The notes below the pieces were generated by a model. The model did not search any database. It was not told the DNA's origin and worked only from the letters and a program-made list of their open reading frames with translations. This document shows, piece after piece, positions 33,931 to 43,181 of a stretch of DNA of 64,000 nt. A program made the translations under genes and the position numbers. The DNA is from Nocardia farcinica (lineage in GTDB: Bacteria; Actinomycetota; Actinomycetes; Mycobacteriales; Mycobacteriaceae): contig NZ_LN868938.1 in assembly GCF_001182745.1 (NCBI RefSeq), positions 2,976,001 to 3,040,000 on the forward strand. The letters are read 5' to 3'. The first letter of the stretch is position 1, and each line of letters opens with the position of its first letter.

Positions 33931-34842
33931 TCAGGGCTTGTTGGGATCGAGCGCGTCCTTGACCTTGCCCATCAGCCCCGCCTCGGTGCCGAAGGCCGCC
34001 GAGCGCGGCTCGCCCTGCGAACCGTCGTAGGTGGCGTAGAGCTTGGGGTCCGGCGGCGGCGCGGAGGCCTTGTCGCCCAGCGGCTGTGGATCGGCGAGGA
34101 AGCCGTTCTGGTGCACCCCGTCCGGCGCCACGCCGCCCGCCCACCGGCCCTGATCGGACTGGGTGCCGTCGGACAGGTGCCACAGGCTGGTGGCGTGCTC
34201 GGAGTACTCCTCGTCGAACAGCGCGTCCGGGGTGACGGTGCCCTCGAGACCGTCCTCCTTCAACTGCTCGATGGCCGCGAGCCAGAGGTTCTGGTGATAG
34301 GTGTCGCGGGCGAGGTTGAACTTGAGCATGTTCTTCACGCCCGGGTCGTCGGTCATGTTGTACAGGCGCGCGGTCTGGATGCGGCCCTGCGACTCGGCGG
34401 TGACGTTGGCGCGGAAGTCGGCGAGCAGGTTGCCGCTGGCGACGATGTAGCGGCCGTTCCAGGGCACGCCGTTGGCGTCGGACAACGTCGGCCCGCCGCC
34501 GGAGACGATCGCCTGCTGCGGATCCATGCCACCGAGCACGGCGGCGACCACGGGATCGGCGGCGGCCTCCTGGGTGGCGCGGGTGGCGGGCGCACCTTCG
34601 AGCAGCCGCGCGACCATGGTCGCGATCATCTCGACGTGCCCGATCTCCTCGGTGGCCACGTCCATGATCATGTCCTTGTACTTGCCCGGCATCCGGCAGT
34701 TCCAGCCTTGGAACAGGTACTGCATGGTGACGGTCATCTCGCCGAAGGCCCCGCCGATGAGCTCTTGGAGCTTGCGCGCGTACACGGGGTCGGGCTTCTC
34801 GGGTTTCACATCGAACTGCAGGTAATCGGTATGACGGAACAT
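33931..34842 (-). CDS. Manganese catalase
   Basis: A 303-residue non-haem (dimanganese) catalase. Metal-binding blocks are ELIGGAFGEMTVTMQYLFQGWNC and DVATEEIGHVEMIATMVARLLEG near the N-terminus and KFNLARDTYHQNLWLAAIEQL later, together giving the E/ExxH pairs. It breaks hydrogen peroxide down to water and oxygen in the cytoplasm. ATG 34842 follows a GGGAGG site. Next upstream is a hemerythrin-domain protein, suggesting a stress-defence neighbourhood. Confidence 0.94.
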   Translation of the reverse strand: MFRHTDYLQFDVKPEKPDPVYARKLQELIGGAFGEMTVTMQYLFQGWNCRMPGKYKDMIMDVATEEIGHVEMIATMVARLLEGAPATRATQEAAADPVVAAVLGGMDPQQAIVSGGGPTLSDANGVPWNGRYIVASGNLLADFRANVTAESQGRIQTARLYNMTDDPGVKNMLKFNLARDTYHQNLWLAAIEQLKEDGLEGTVTPDALFDEEYSEHATSLWHLSDGTQSDQGRWAGGVAPDGVHQNGFLADPQPLGDKASAPPPDPKLYATYDGSQGEPRSAAFGTEAGLMGKVKDALDPNKP

Positions 34843-35017
34843 CCACGCCTCCCAGCGAAGTGAACGGGACTTCCCCTCCCCTGGCGGCAGTACCTCGCCC
34901 TCGCACCCACAAACCTGAGAATTTCCGCCTGGCAATTTCCGGAACTGTTTGGGCGCCACCGTGTTTCGCGCACCCGAAAATGGAGCGGCGGGCCACGCCG
35001 CTCCATCGCGCCGTGGA

Positions 35018-35725
35018 TCAGGTGCGGGTGGACGGATGCTCGCCGCGGCGCAGCGGCGGCAGGTGCTCCACCGCGCCGGCGACCTGCGCCAGCGCCCGGC
35101 TGGCGCGCACACATCCGGTCGCCCACCGGCCGGGCGCCCGCCGGGCCACCTGATCGAGCCGGTCCCGCGACCGATCCAGCGGCGCCAGCGGCACCGCCGC
35201 CAGGGCGTTGCCCGGCAGCCTGCGCGCGACCGTCGGGTGCGGCCGGGTGGGCGCGGTCCGGCGCACCGCCAGCCATGCCCAGCCGATCCGGCGCAGCGTG
35301 TCGGCGCCGACCGCCTCCTGCAACTTCGGCAACAACACGTCCTCCTCGTCGCGGACGTCCTCGCGCAGCAATTGCGCGATCCGGGCGAAGAGCAGGTGGT
35401 GCTCCCGGCTGTCGACATCCATCGTCTCCAGGCGGGTGAACAGTTCGTTGATCTCCTGGTGCTCCTGTTCGACCCGCAGCGTCAGTTCCTCGCCGTCGGG
35501 CAGCACCCGGCGCAGCAGCGGCCACAGCACCGCCTCCTCGGCGAAGGCGTGCGGGAACACCAGGCGGCACAGTTCGGTGAGCGCCGCCGCGCGCTCGTCG
35601 CCCGCGCTGCTGCCGATGCGCTCGAGCAGCGCCTCCAGGTCCTGATGGTCGCGGCGCTGCATGGTGAGCACGCTGCGCGCACCGCCCAGTTCCGTCTCGG
35701 TCTGATCGGCCAGTGAACGCGCCAT
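35018..35725 (-). CDS. Hemerythrin HHE domain protein
   Basis: A 235-residue protein whose N-terminal ~150 residues form a hemerythrin-like four-helix bundle: DHQDLEALLERI, VFPHAFAEEAVLWPLLRR, RVEQEHQEINELF and LLREDVRDEEDVLLPKL supply the H/E iron ligands. The C-terminal 80 residues are basic and arginine/proline-rich without a known domain. Such proteins sense or buffer oxygen, peroxide or nitric oxide. The Mn-catalase gene lies 175 bp downstream; the intervening stretch shows no other gene. Confidence 0.88.
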   Translation of the reverse strand: MARSLADQTETELGGARSVLTMQRRDHQDLEALLERIGSSAGDERAAALTELCRLVFPHAFAEEAVLWPLLRRVLPDGEELTLRVEQEHQEINELFTRLETMDVDSREHHLLFARIAQLLREDVRDEEDVLLPKLQEAVGADTLRRIGWAWLAVRRTAPTRPHPTVARRLPGNALAAVPLAPLDRSRDRLDQVARRAPGRWATGCVRASRALAQVAGAVEHLPPLRRGEHPSTRT

Positions 35726-35798
35726 GGTCGGCTCCTTCGTCGAACGGGGTCTCGCCCCGCCTACCCGGGCGCCGTCCTGCTCAAACGACCCGTGCCGC

Positions 35799-35948
35799 TC
35801 AGTCGCGGGATTCCTCCGGCTCGGTGAGCTCGGGCGCGAGCTCCCGCGTGGCCATTCCGCCGTCGCGGCCCTGATCGGTCGGCCCGGGCCTGCCGCCCTT
35901 CGGTTCGTCCTCGTCGCGGGTGTCCGCGTCGTCGCGCTCGCGTGTCAT
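35799..35948 (-). CDS. 49-residue acidic, disordered small protein
   Basis: A short frame from ATG 35948 to TGA 35799. The composition is rich in Asp, Glu, Arg, Gly and Pro (RERDDADTRDEDEP at residues 3-16; PELTEPEESRD at the C-terminus) with almost no hydrophobic residues, so it is probably disordered. An AAGGGG ribosome site lies about 8 bases upstream. It is upstream of the hemerythrin and catalase genes on the same strand. Similar small stress-related proteins exist in actinobacteria, but I do not recognise a family. Confidence 0.55.
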   Translation of the reverse strand: MTRERDDADTRDEDEPKGGRPGPTDQGRDGGMATRELAPELTEPEESRD

Positions 35949-36034
35949 GGCCGGCCCCTTTCGTCGTCGGCTTCGAGCTACCCCGCCCGGGACGGATCAA
36001 TCGGGGCGGCCTCCGGCCCGTGCGGCCCGGCCGG

Positions 36035-36670
36035 TCAGCGCCGTGCGGGCCGGGAGTGTTCGAGGTAGGCGACGATGGCGGCGGCCAGCCCGCGGCGGGC
36101 CTCGGCGAGGTCCACGTAGGTGCCCAGCTGCTGTTCGGAGACGATGCCGCGCATGGCGCCGGGCAGGAAGGCCGCGACCTCGCGCACCCGCTCGGGATCG
36201 ACGTCGAGATCGGCGAAGGCCTTCTGGCACGCGCGCACCCACGCCTTGTTCCAGGAGGCCAGTTCGGCGGCGGTCCGGGGGTAGAGCCGTTCGAGTTCGG
36301 CGTGTTCCCGCGGCAGCGCGGCGCGCAGGGTCTCGATCGCGCGTGAGTCGGTGCCGGTGAGCCCACGGAAGAGCGTGTCGACCGTGGCCGCGACACGTTC
36401 GCGCAGCGGTCCGCCCGGGGCGAGGCCGACCGGCAGTTCCCCGCGGCGCTCGGCGGTGCGGCGTAACACGGCGGCCCACAGGCCGTCGATGTCGCCGAAC
36501 TGGTATTTCAGCGCACCCCAGGTCGCGCCGATGTCCTTGGCGATGCGGTTACCCGAGACCGAGCCGGGGTCTCCGGTGGCCAGCGAGCGCAGCGCGGCGT
36601 CGAGCATGCTCTCCCGGGTCGCCATGCCGCGCCGGTTGGCGCGCCGATTGCTGGAGTCGGCCTCGGTCAT
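36035..36670 (-). CDS. TetR-family transcriptional regulator
   Basis: A 211-residue TetR regulator with HTH TRESMLDAALRSLATGDPGSVSGNRIAKDIGATWGALKYQFGDIDGLW. The ATG at 36670 gives a 16-residue basic arm before the HTH. It is divergent from the Rieske oxygenase gene, 96 bp away, and so probably controls the oxidation gene set at 36767-38898. No clean palindrome was found in the gap. Confidence 0.92.
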   Translation of the reverse strand: MTEADSSNRRANRRGMATRESMLDAALRSLATGDPGSVSGNRIAKDIGATWGALKYQFGDIDGLWAAVLRRTAERRGELPVGLAPGGPLRERVAATVDTLFRGLTGTDSRAIETLRAALPREHAELERLYPRTAAELASWNKAWVRACQKAFADLDVDPERVREVAAFLPGAMRGIVSEQQLGTYVDLAEARRGLAAAIVAYLEHSRPARR

Positions 36671-36766
36671 GGGTCGGATGGTAGCGGCAGGCCGATTTCA
36701 TAGAAGTCTCTGCCAAACTTTCACAGAGCCCACTACGATTCCTTTCGAACGAGGAAGGGGCTCCCG

Positions 36767-37762
36767 ATGGCCAAACCGCCGCTACCGATGAATCCCACCG
36801 GCTGGTTCCAGGTCGCCTGGTCGGCCGAGGTCGGCGTCGGCGAGGTCCGCCGGATGAGCTATTTCGGGCGCGAGATGATCTGCTGGCGCAGCGCCTCCGG
36901 CGCCGTCGCGGTGATGGACGCCTATTGCGAGCACCTCGGCGCCCACCTGGGCCACGGCGGCACCGTCGACGGCGAGCGGATCGTGTGCCCGTTCCACGGC
37001 TGGGAATGGAACCGCGAGGGCCGCAACGTCTGCATCCCCTACGAGGACCGCCCCAATCCGGTGCGCCGCATCCGCAGCTACCCCGTCGTCGAGCGCAACG
37101 AGTCGATCTACCTCTGGCACGACGTGCACGGCAGGGCACCGTATTTCGAGGTGCCCGACGTGTTCACCGGATTCGGCGACGGGCGCACCGAAGCCGACTA
37201 CCACCGCGCCCACCCGCACGGCACCCTGTTCCGCGAACGGCTGGAACTGCATCCGCAGTACGTGCTCGAAAACGGCGTGGACTTCGCGCATTTCACATAC
37301 GTGCACAAGGTGCCGATCGTGCCGGTGTTCACCCGTCAGGAGTTCGACGCGCCGATCTCCCGGGTGGATTTCACCATCGATTTCGGCGAGGGCGCCCGAT
37401 CCGCCGACGACGTGCGCAGCGGCGTGCAGGCGATCAACGCCGGACTCGGCGTCGCGGTCACCAAGAGCTGGGGCATGGTCGACAACCGCACCGTCTCGGC
37501 GGTGACCCCGGTCGACGACGCCACCTGCGACGTGCGGTTCACCGTGTGGATCGGCTGCCCGCCGGGCAAGGACCGCGACAACCCGTCGGACAAGGCGCTG
37601 ATGTTCGGACAGGCGGTGATCGATCAGTTCCTCGCCGACATCCACATCTGGTCACACCAGCGCTATTCCGATCCGCCCGCGCTGGCCCGCGCCGAATACG
37701 CGGGATTCAAGGCACTGCGCACCTGGGCGCGGCAGTTCTATCCCGCCGACCGGGTGCGCTGA
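36767..37762 (+). CDS. Rieske non-haem iron oxygenase (KshA-like)
   Basis: A 331-residue terminal oxygenase. The Rieske cluster ligands are C54-x-H56 and C74-x2-H77 (YCEHLG and CPFHGW). The mononuclear iron site is in ENGVDFAHFTYVH. Size and order resemble KshA, the oxygenase of 3-ketosteroid 9-alpha-hydroxylase. A ferredoxin reductase partner is not encoded next to it. ATG 36767 has GAGGAAGGGG upstream. With the following reductase gene (44 bp later) it forms a likely operon under the divergent TetR. Steroid or terpenoid substrate is inferred from family and neighbours. Confidence 0.9.
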   Translation: MAKPPLPMNPTGWFQVAWSAEVGVGEVRRMSYFGREMICWRSASGAVAVMDAYCEHLGAHLGHGGTVDGERIVCPFHGWEWNREGRNVCIPYEDRPNPVRRIRSYPVVERNESIYLWHDVHGRAPYFEVPDVFTGFGDGRTEADYHRAHPHGTLFRERLELHPQYVLENGVDFAHFTYVHKVPIVPVFTRQEFDAPISRVDFTIDFGEGARSADDVRSGVQAINAGLGVAVTKSWGMVDNRTVSAVTPVDDATCDVRFTVWIGCPPGKDRDNPSDKALMFGQAVIDQFLADIHIWSHQRYSDPPALARAEYAGFKALRTWARQFYPADRVR

Positions 37763-37806
37763 ATGTTCGCACCGAACAACCATTCTCGACAGAAGGACGG
37801 ACGACG

Positions 37807-38898
37807 ATGACCGAGCGCACCCGACCACCGATCCGCGTCTTCCAGGTGGCCACCGGCAATGTCGGCACCGAGATGATCAAGCGCATCGGCAATCATCCCG
37901 ACCTGGAGCTGATCGGCGTGCACTGCTACACACCGGAGAAGATCGGCCGCGACGTCGGCGAGCTGGCCGGACTTGCCCCGATCGGGGTGGTGGCGACCGG
38001 TTCGGTGGACGAGATCCTCGCCGCCCGGCCCGATGTGCTGACCTTCCACGGCGTCTTCCCCGACGAGGACCTCTACGTGCGGGTGCTCGAGGCCGGGATC
38101 GACGTGGTCACCACCGCCGACTGGATCACCGGCCACCACCGCGACGCCAATCACCCGCACCCCTCCGGCCGCCGGACCAGCGAGGTGATCGCCGAGGCGT
38201 GCCGGAAGGGCGGCTCGACCTTCTACGGCACCGGGATGAATCCCGGCCTGTGCCAGATCCTCGGCATCGTGCACACTTGCGACGTGGCCGACATCGAGAA
38301 CGTCACCGTCATCGAGTCGGTGGACGTGTCGTGTCACCACTCGGCCGAGACCTGGCGCGCGGTGGGTTACGGCCTGCCGGTGGACGATCCGTCGATCCCC
38401 GGCTCGCTGGAGAAGTACACCAGCGTCTTCGCCGACTCCGTGCACCTGATGGCCGACTGCTTCGACCTGACCCTCGACGAGGTCACCTTCGACTACCGGC
38501 TCGGCGCGTGCACCAAGGACGTCGACCTGGGCTGGTACCACCTGCCCGAGGGCTCTCTCGGCGGCAGTTACATCCGCTACCGCGGCATGGTCGACGGGGT
38601 GGCGCGGGTGGAATCGCACCTGGAATGGCAGATGACCCCGCACACCGACCCGAAGTGGGAGATCAAGGGCTGCTACATCACCCGGATCACCGGCGACCCG
38701 AACGTGTACAGCAAGCACATGATCTTCCCCAGGGCCGGTGTCGATCTCACCGACCCGTCCTCGTTCGCGTCCATCGGCATGACCGTGACCGGCCTGCCCG
38801 CCCTCAACGCGATCCGGTCGGTCGTCGCGGCCCCGTCGGGGATACTCACCAGCGCCGATCTGCCCTTGCGCGCGTTCGCCGGACGCTTCGCGCGCTGA
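37807..38898 (+). CDS. Dihydrodipicolinate-reductase-like NAD(P) dehydrogenase
   Basis: A 363-residue protein with an N-terminal Rossmann fold (IRVFQVATGNVGTEMIKRI) followed by GVVATGSVDEILAARPDVLTFHG and a long C-terminal domain containing STFYGTGMNPGLCQILG. It belongs to the DapB-fold dehydrogenase group common in mycolic-acid actinobacteria, some of which act on amines or diaminopentanoate. The role here is unknown; position after the Rieske gene suggests a function in the same catabolic route. ATG 37807 is chosen by the fold start. Confidence 0.82.
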   Translation: MTERTRPPIRVFQVATGNVGTEMIKRIGNHPDLELIGVHCYTPEKIGRDVGELAGLAPIGVVATGSVDEILAARPDVLTFHGVFPDEDLYVRVLEAGIDVVTTADWITGHHRDANHPHPSGRRTSEVIAEACRKGGSTFYGTGMNPGLCQILGIVHTCDVADIENVTVIESVDVSCHHSAETWRAVGYGLPVDDPSIPGSLEKYTSVFADSVHLMADCFDLTLDEVTFDYRLGACTKDVDLGWYHLPEGSLGGSYIRYRGMVDGVARVESHLEWQMTPHTDPKWEIKGCYITRITGDPNVYSKHMIFPRAGVDLTDPSSFASIGMTVTGLPALNAIRSVVAAPSGILTSADLPLRAFAGRFAR

Positions 38899-38965
38899 GA
38901 ACCGCGCCGCCGCCGCGGTTCTCGTCGTCGGGTGCCGATCCGAACCGGCTGCGGGCGGGTCCGGT

Positions 38966-39808
38966 TCAGCTCCGGAACGGCGGCACCGGCAGGTCGTCGC
39001 CGAAGATGTCGGGCAGGTCCCGCACGCTGTCCGGGAACCGGGCGGGGCGCTTCTCCAGGAAGGCGGTGACCCCTTCGCGCGCATCGGCACTGGCGCCGCG
39101 GTGGTGCAGGCCGCGCGATTCCACGCGGTGGGCGATCATCGGGTGGTCGGCGCCGAGGCCGCGCCAGAGCATCTGCCGCGACAGCGCCACCGAGACCGGC
39201 GCCGACTGCTCGGTGACCCGCTTGGCCAGGGCATACGCCTCGTCCAGCAGCTTCTCCGGCGCGTGCAGGGCGGCGAAGAGTCCGGCGCGGTGCGCTTCGT
39301 CGGCGTCCACCAGCCGCCCGGAATACACCCAGTCCAGCGCGGTCTGCATGGGCACCAGGCGGGGCAGGAACCAGCTCGAGCAGGATTCGGGGACGATACC
39401 GCGGCGGTTGAAGACGAAGCCGATGCGCGCGGTCTCGACGGCGAGGCGGAAATCGGCCGCCAGCGTCATGGTGATGCCGACGCCGACGGCGGGCCCGTTC
39501 ACCGCGGCGATGATCGGCTTGCGGGACTCGAACATCCGCAGCACCACCTCACCACCGGCGTCCCGGTAGGAGTCGGCGTCCTCGGGCGCGGCGAAGGTCT
39601 CCGCGCCCAGGGACAGATCGGCCCCCGCGCAGAACGCGCGCCCGGCGCCGGTGATCACGACGGCGCGCACCGCGTCGTCGTTGTCGCAGGTGTCGAACGC
39701 CTCGATCAGCTCACGGCTCATCGCGAGGGTGAACGCGTTGAGTTGCTCGGGACGGTGCAGGGTGATGGTGGCGATGGCGTCGGTGACGTCCAGGCGAATA
39801 TCGGCCAT
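38966..39808 (-). CDS. Enoyl-CoA hydratase/isomerase (crotonase family)
   Basis: A 280-residue crotonase: MADIRLDVTDAIATITLHRPEQLNAF, oxyanion blocks AFCAGADLSLG and NGPAVGVGITMTLAADFRLA, and the catalytic-region FVFNRRGIVPESCSSWFLPRLV. It hydrates or isomerises enoyl-CoA intermediates in beta-oxidation-like pathways. It is convergent with the dehydrogenase at 37807-38898 and divergent from the cholesterol-oxidase homologue. ATG 39808 is the family start. Confidence 0.92.
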   Translation of the reverse strand: MADIRLDVTDAIATITLHRPEQLNAFTLAMSRELIEAFDTCDNDDAVRAVVITGAGRAFCAGADLSLGAETFAAPEDADSYRDAGGEVVLRMFESRKPIIAAVNGPAVGVGITMTLAADFRLAVETARIGFVFNRRGIVPESCSSWFLPRLVPMQTALDWVYSGRLVDADEAHRAGLFAALHAPEKLLDEAYALAKRVTEQSAPVSVALSRQMLWRGLGADHPMIAHRVESRGLHHRGASADAREGVTAFLEKRPARFPDSVRDLPDIFGDDLPVPPFRS

Positions 39809-39948
39809 AGCGGACAGCATGCCATCGGCGACCCGGCGCCGGCATCCCCCGTCTTCCCGCGAAACTCTTGACGCCCAGGGCTCCTCGGCGGCAGACTCCC
39901 ACCGACCGGACAACGGTGTCCGGTCATCCTCGTGACACAAGGTGGCGA

Positions 39949-41541
39949 ATGTCGGAGATCACGCGCCGGTCCCTGCTGACCGGAGCCGCGGCGGCGGGCG
40001 TGCTGCTCGCCGCCGCGCACAGCACAGGGCGGCAACCCGTGGCCGCCCGCGTCAACCAGATCCCCCTGACCAGGGAAGAACACCGCGCCGTCGTGGTCGG
40101 CTCCGGGTTCGGCGGCGGCGTGAGCGCGCTGCGGCTGGCCCAGGCCGGCGTGCCCGTGCTGCTGCTCGAGCGCGGCATGCGCTGGCCGACCGGCCCCAAC
40201 GCCGAGACCTTCCCGCGCGCCTCGGCGCCGGACAAACGGCTGCTGTGGTACCGGTCCAATCCCAACCTGTTCGGCCAACCGCTGGCGTTCGAGCCCTACA
40301 CCGGCCTGATCGAGGCCGTCGCCGGGGCGAACATGACCGCGCTGTGCGCCGCCGGCCTGGGCGGCGGATCGCTGGTCTACCAAGGGATGTCGCTGCAACC
40401 GGCGCGAGCGGTGTTCGAACTGCACTTCCCGGCCGAACTCGACTGGGACGTGCTGGACCGGGTGCATTTCCCGCGGGTCGCGCGGATGCTCGGCCTCGCG
40501 GTCGCCCCGGACGAACTGATCGACTCCCCCAACTATCTCGCGGCCCGGGTCTTCGCCGACCACGTCCGCAAGGCCGGCCTACCGCTGGACAAGATCCCCA
40601 TGCCGATCGACTGGAACTACGCGCTGGCCGAGTTGCGCGGGGAGATGAAGCCCTCCTACACCAACGGCGACGGCGCGATGGGCGTCAACAACGGCGGCAA
40701 GAACTCCGTCGACGTCACCTACATCGCCGCCGCCGAGGCCACCGGACTGGTCCGGGTGGAAACCCTGCACCAGGTGACCGACGTCGAGCGCGCCGCCGAC
40801 GGCCGCTGGACGGTCCACGTCGACCGGCTCGACACCACCGGCGCGGTGCTCGAGCAGAAGATCATCACCACCGGGGCGCTGATCATGGCCGCGGGCAGCC
40901 TCAACACCACCAAACTGCTGGTGCGAGCCGCCGCCACCGGCCGCATCCCGGACCTGCCCGACGCGCTCGGCCACGGCTGGGGCACCAACGCCGACCGCAT
41001 CTACGCATGGTTCAACCCGGCGGCGAACTTCGGTCGCGCGCAGGGCGGTCCGGTGGTCTACGGCAGCAAGATCTGGGACGACCCACACCGGGCGTGCACG
41101 CTCATCCAGGCCTCCATCCCGCCACTGCAGGTGGATCCGATGAGCACCATGATGGTCGGCTACGGCGTCAGCGCCGACCGCGGGCACTTCGCCTACGACC
41201 ACGCCGCCGAAGAGGCGGTGCTGCACTGGCCCGCGACCGGCGACGCCACCATCCAGAACACCCGCATCGGCCCGCTCGCGCACCGCATCGCCGGACCGGG
41301 CACGGTACTGATCGACACCAACGAGCTCTTCCCCTCCACCTGGCACGCCCTGGGCGGCGCCTGCATGGGCACGGTGTGCGACGTGTACGGACGGGTGCAC
41401 GACCAGCCCGGCCTGTACGTACTCGACGGCGCGCTGATGCCCGGCAACACCGCGGCCTGCAACCCGTCCATGACGATCGCCGCGGTGGCCGAACACGCCC
41501 TCGACACCCTCGTCGCCGAGGACGTCGGCACCGTCATCTGA
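39949..41541 (+). CDS. Tat-exported GMC oxidoreductase (cholesterol-oxidase homologue)
   Basis: A 530-residue flavoprotein. It begins with a twin-arginine signal (TRRSLLTGAAAAGVLLAAA), then the FAD fold AVVVGSGFGGGVSALRLAQAG and GLGGGSLVYQGMSLQP. The C-terminus carries TWHALGGACMGTVCD (catalytic His) and PGNTAACNPSMTIAAVAEHAL (catalytic Asn), as in class I cholesterol oxidases. It would oxidise and isomerise 3-beta-hydroxysterols outside the cell; other sterol-like alcohols are possible. ATG 39949 begins the Tat peptide at the right distance. It ends 22 bp before a palindromic repeat array. Confidence 0.9.
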   Translation: MSEITRRSLLTGAAAAGVLLAAAHSTGRQPVAARVNQIPLTREEHRAVVVGSGFGGGVSALRLAQAGVPVLLLERGMRWPTGPNAETFPRASAPDKRLLWYRSNPNLFGQPLAFEPYTGLIEAVAGANMTALCAAGLGGGSLVYQGMSLQPARAVFELHFPAELDWDVLDRVHFPRVARMLGLAVAPDELIDSPNYLAARVFADHVRKAGLPLDKIPMPIDWNYALAELRGEMKPSYTNGDGAMGVNNGGKNSVDVTYIAAAEATGLVRVETLHQVTDVERAADGRWTVHVDRLDTTGAVLEQKIITTGALIMAAGSLNTTKLLVRAAATGRIPDLPDALGHGWGTNADRIYAWFNPAANFGRAQGGPVVYGSKIWDDPHRACTLIQASIPPLQVDPMSTMMVGYGVSADRGHFAYDHAAEEAVLHWPATGDATIQNTRIGPLAHRIAGPGTVLIDTNELFPSTWHALGGACMGTVCDVYGRVHDQPGLYVLDGALMPGNTAACNPSMTIAAVAEHALDTLVAEDVGTVI

Positions 41542-41563
41542 CCGGCGAAAGGACCGGCCGCTT

Positions 41564-41651
41564 GACCCGTCAGGCTGTGCTCAATTCGCCTGAGCGGGGC
41601 GGCCTCCGTGGTCACGCTGCGCTACCGCCTCCGGCCGCTGACCCGTCTAGG
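41564..41651 (+). repeat. Palindromic repeat array A (one partial and one full unit)
   Basis: A partial unit end (GACCCGTCAGG, 41564-41574) is followed by a full 63-bp unit at 41589-41651 that starts CCTGAGCGGGG and ends CCCGTCTAGG. The right end contains the TAG stop codon of gnd (41647-41649, minus strand). The internal sequence (GCGGCC ... GGCCGC) matches the units at 45365-45585 in reverse orientation and 52148-52287 in the same orientation. It lies between two convergent genes and can fold into a long hairpin. Confidence 0.82.
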
Positions 41652-43089
41652 CGGTGACTTCGCTGCGGTCGCCGCTCCAGAGGGTGTGGTACTTGCCGTC
41701 GGCGTCGATGCGTTCGTAGGTGTGGGCGCCGAAGTAGTCGCGCTGGGCCTGGGTGAGCGCGGCGGGCAGCCGCGGCGAGCGCAGCGCGTCGTAGTAGGAC
41801 AGCGAGGAACCGAACGCGGGCACCGGGATACCGAGCAGGGTCGCGGTGGACACCACGCGGCGCCAGCTGTCGATACCCGCCTCGATGGCCTCGCGGAAGT
41901 ACGGGTCCAGGATCAGGCTCGGCAGCTGCGGATCCTTGTCGTAGGCCTCCTTGATCCGGTTGAGGAACCGGGCGCGGATGATGCAGCCGCCACGCCAGAT
42001 GGTCGCCAGGTCGCCCGGGCGCAGGTTCCAGCCGTATTCGGCGCTGCCCGCGGCGATCTGGTCGAAGCCCTGCGCGTAGGCCACCACCTTGGAGGCGTAG
42101 AGCGCGCGGCGGATGTCCTCGGTGAACTGCTCGACATCGGTGGGGCGGTCGGCGAGGGTGCCCGCGGCCAGGCCCGTGGCGGCCTTGCGCTGGGCGCGCG
42201 AACCCGACAGCGCCCTGGCGAACACCGCCTCGGCGATGCCGGTGACCGGAACCCCCAGATCCAGCGCCGACTTCACCGTCCAGCGGCCGGTGCCCTTCTG
42301 CTCGGCGGCGTCGACGATCACGTCCACCAGCGGGCGGCCGGTCTTGGCGTCGACCTGGTTCAGCACCTCGGCGGTGATCTCCACCAGGTAGCTCTCCAGG
42401 TCGCCGCTGTTCCACTGCGTGAACACCGCGGCGATCTGCCCGGCGTCGAAGCCGAGCGCGTCGCGGAACAGGTGGTAGGCCTCGCCGATCAGCTGCATGT
42501 CGGCGTACTCGATGCCGTTGTGCACCATCTTCACGAAATGACCCGAACCGTCGGGGCCGATGTGGGTGCAGCAGGGGGTGCCGTCGACCTTCGCCGCGAT
42601 GGATTCCAGCAGCGGGCCGAGCGATTCATAGGACTCGGCCGGGCCGCCCGGCATGATCGCCGGGCCGTTGAGCGCGCCCTCCTCGCCGCCGGAGATGCCG
42701 GCGCCGACGAAGTTCAGCCCGCGCTCGCGCAGGGCGGCCTCGCGGCGGATGGTGTCGGTGTAGAGGGCGTTGCCGCCGTCGATGATGATGTCGCCCGGCT
42801 CCATCGCCGCGGCCAGTTCCTCGATCACCGCGTCGGTCGCCTCGCCCGCCTTGACCATGATCAGCACCCGCCGCGGCCGCTCGAGCGCCGCCACGAACTC
42901 CTCGATGGTCTCGGTGCGGACGAAGTCGCCGTCGCCGCCGTGTTCGGCCAGCAGCGCGTCGGTCTTGGCCACCGAGCGGTTGTGCAGCGCGACGGTGTAG
43001 CCGTGCCGGGCGAAATTGCGGGCGATGTTGCTGCCCATGACAGCCAGTCCGGTCACACCGATGTGTGCCCGCGCGGTAGAGGTCGGCAT
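41647..43089 (-). CDS. gnd: 6-phosphogluconate dehydrogenase
   Basis: A 480-residue decarboxylating 6-phosphogluconate dehydrogenase: nucleotide turn GVTGLAVMGSNIARNFARHG, substrate blocks DGGNALYTDT and GISGGEEGALNGPAIMPGG, and the catalytic-region HFVKMVHNGIEYADMQLIGEAY. It converts 6-phosphogluconate to ribulose 5-phosphate with NADP reduction in the pentose phosphate pathway. The length fits the long (480-residue) form. Its stop codon TAG lies inside a repeat unit. ATG 43089 is the family start. Confidence 0.97.
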   Translation of the reverse strand: MPTSTARAHIGVTGLAVMGSNIARNFARHGYTVALHNRSVAKTDALLAEHGGDGDFVRTETIEEFVAALERPRRVLIMVKAGEATDAVIEELAAAMEPGDIIIDGGNALYTDTIRREAALRERGLNFVGAGISGGEEGALNGPAIMPGGPAESYESLGPLLESIAAKVDGTPCCTHIGPDGSGHFVKMVHNGIEYADMQLIGEAYHLFRDALGFDAGQIAAVFTQWNSGDLESYLVEITAEVLNQVDAKTGRPLVDVIVDAAEQKGTGRWTVKSALDLGVPVTGIAEAVFARALSGSRAQRKAATGLAAGTLADRPTDVEQFTEDIRRALYASKVVAYAQGFDQIAAGSAEYGWNLRPGDLATIWRGGCIIRARFLNRIKEAYDKDPQLPSLILDPYFREAIEAGIDSWRRVVSTATLLGIPVPAFGSSLSYYDALRSPRLPAALTQAQRDYFGAHTYERIDADGKYHTLWSGDRSEVTA

Positions 43090-43181
43090 CGATCAGCTCT
43101 CTTCGTTCGACGGTCCGGTGGGTGCGATCAGCCCGGATGCCAAGCTACTAAACGGCGCGTCCCGCGCCGCGACACCCCCGC

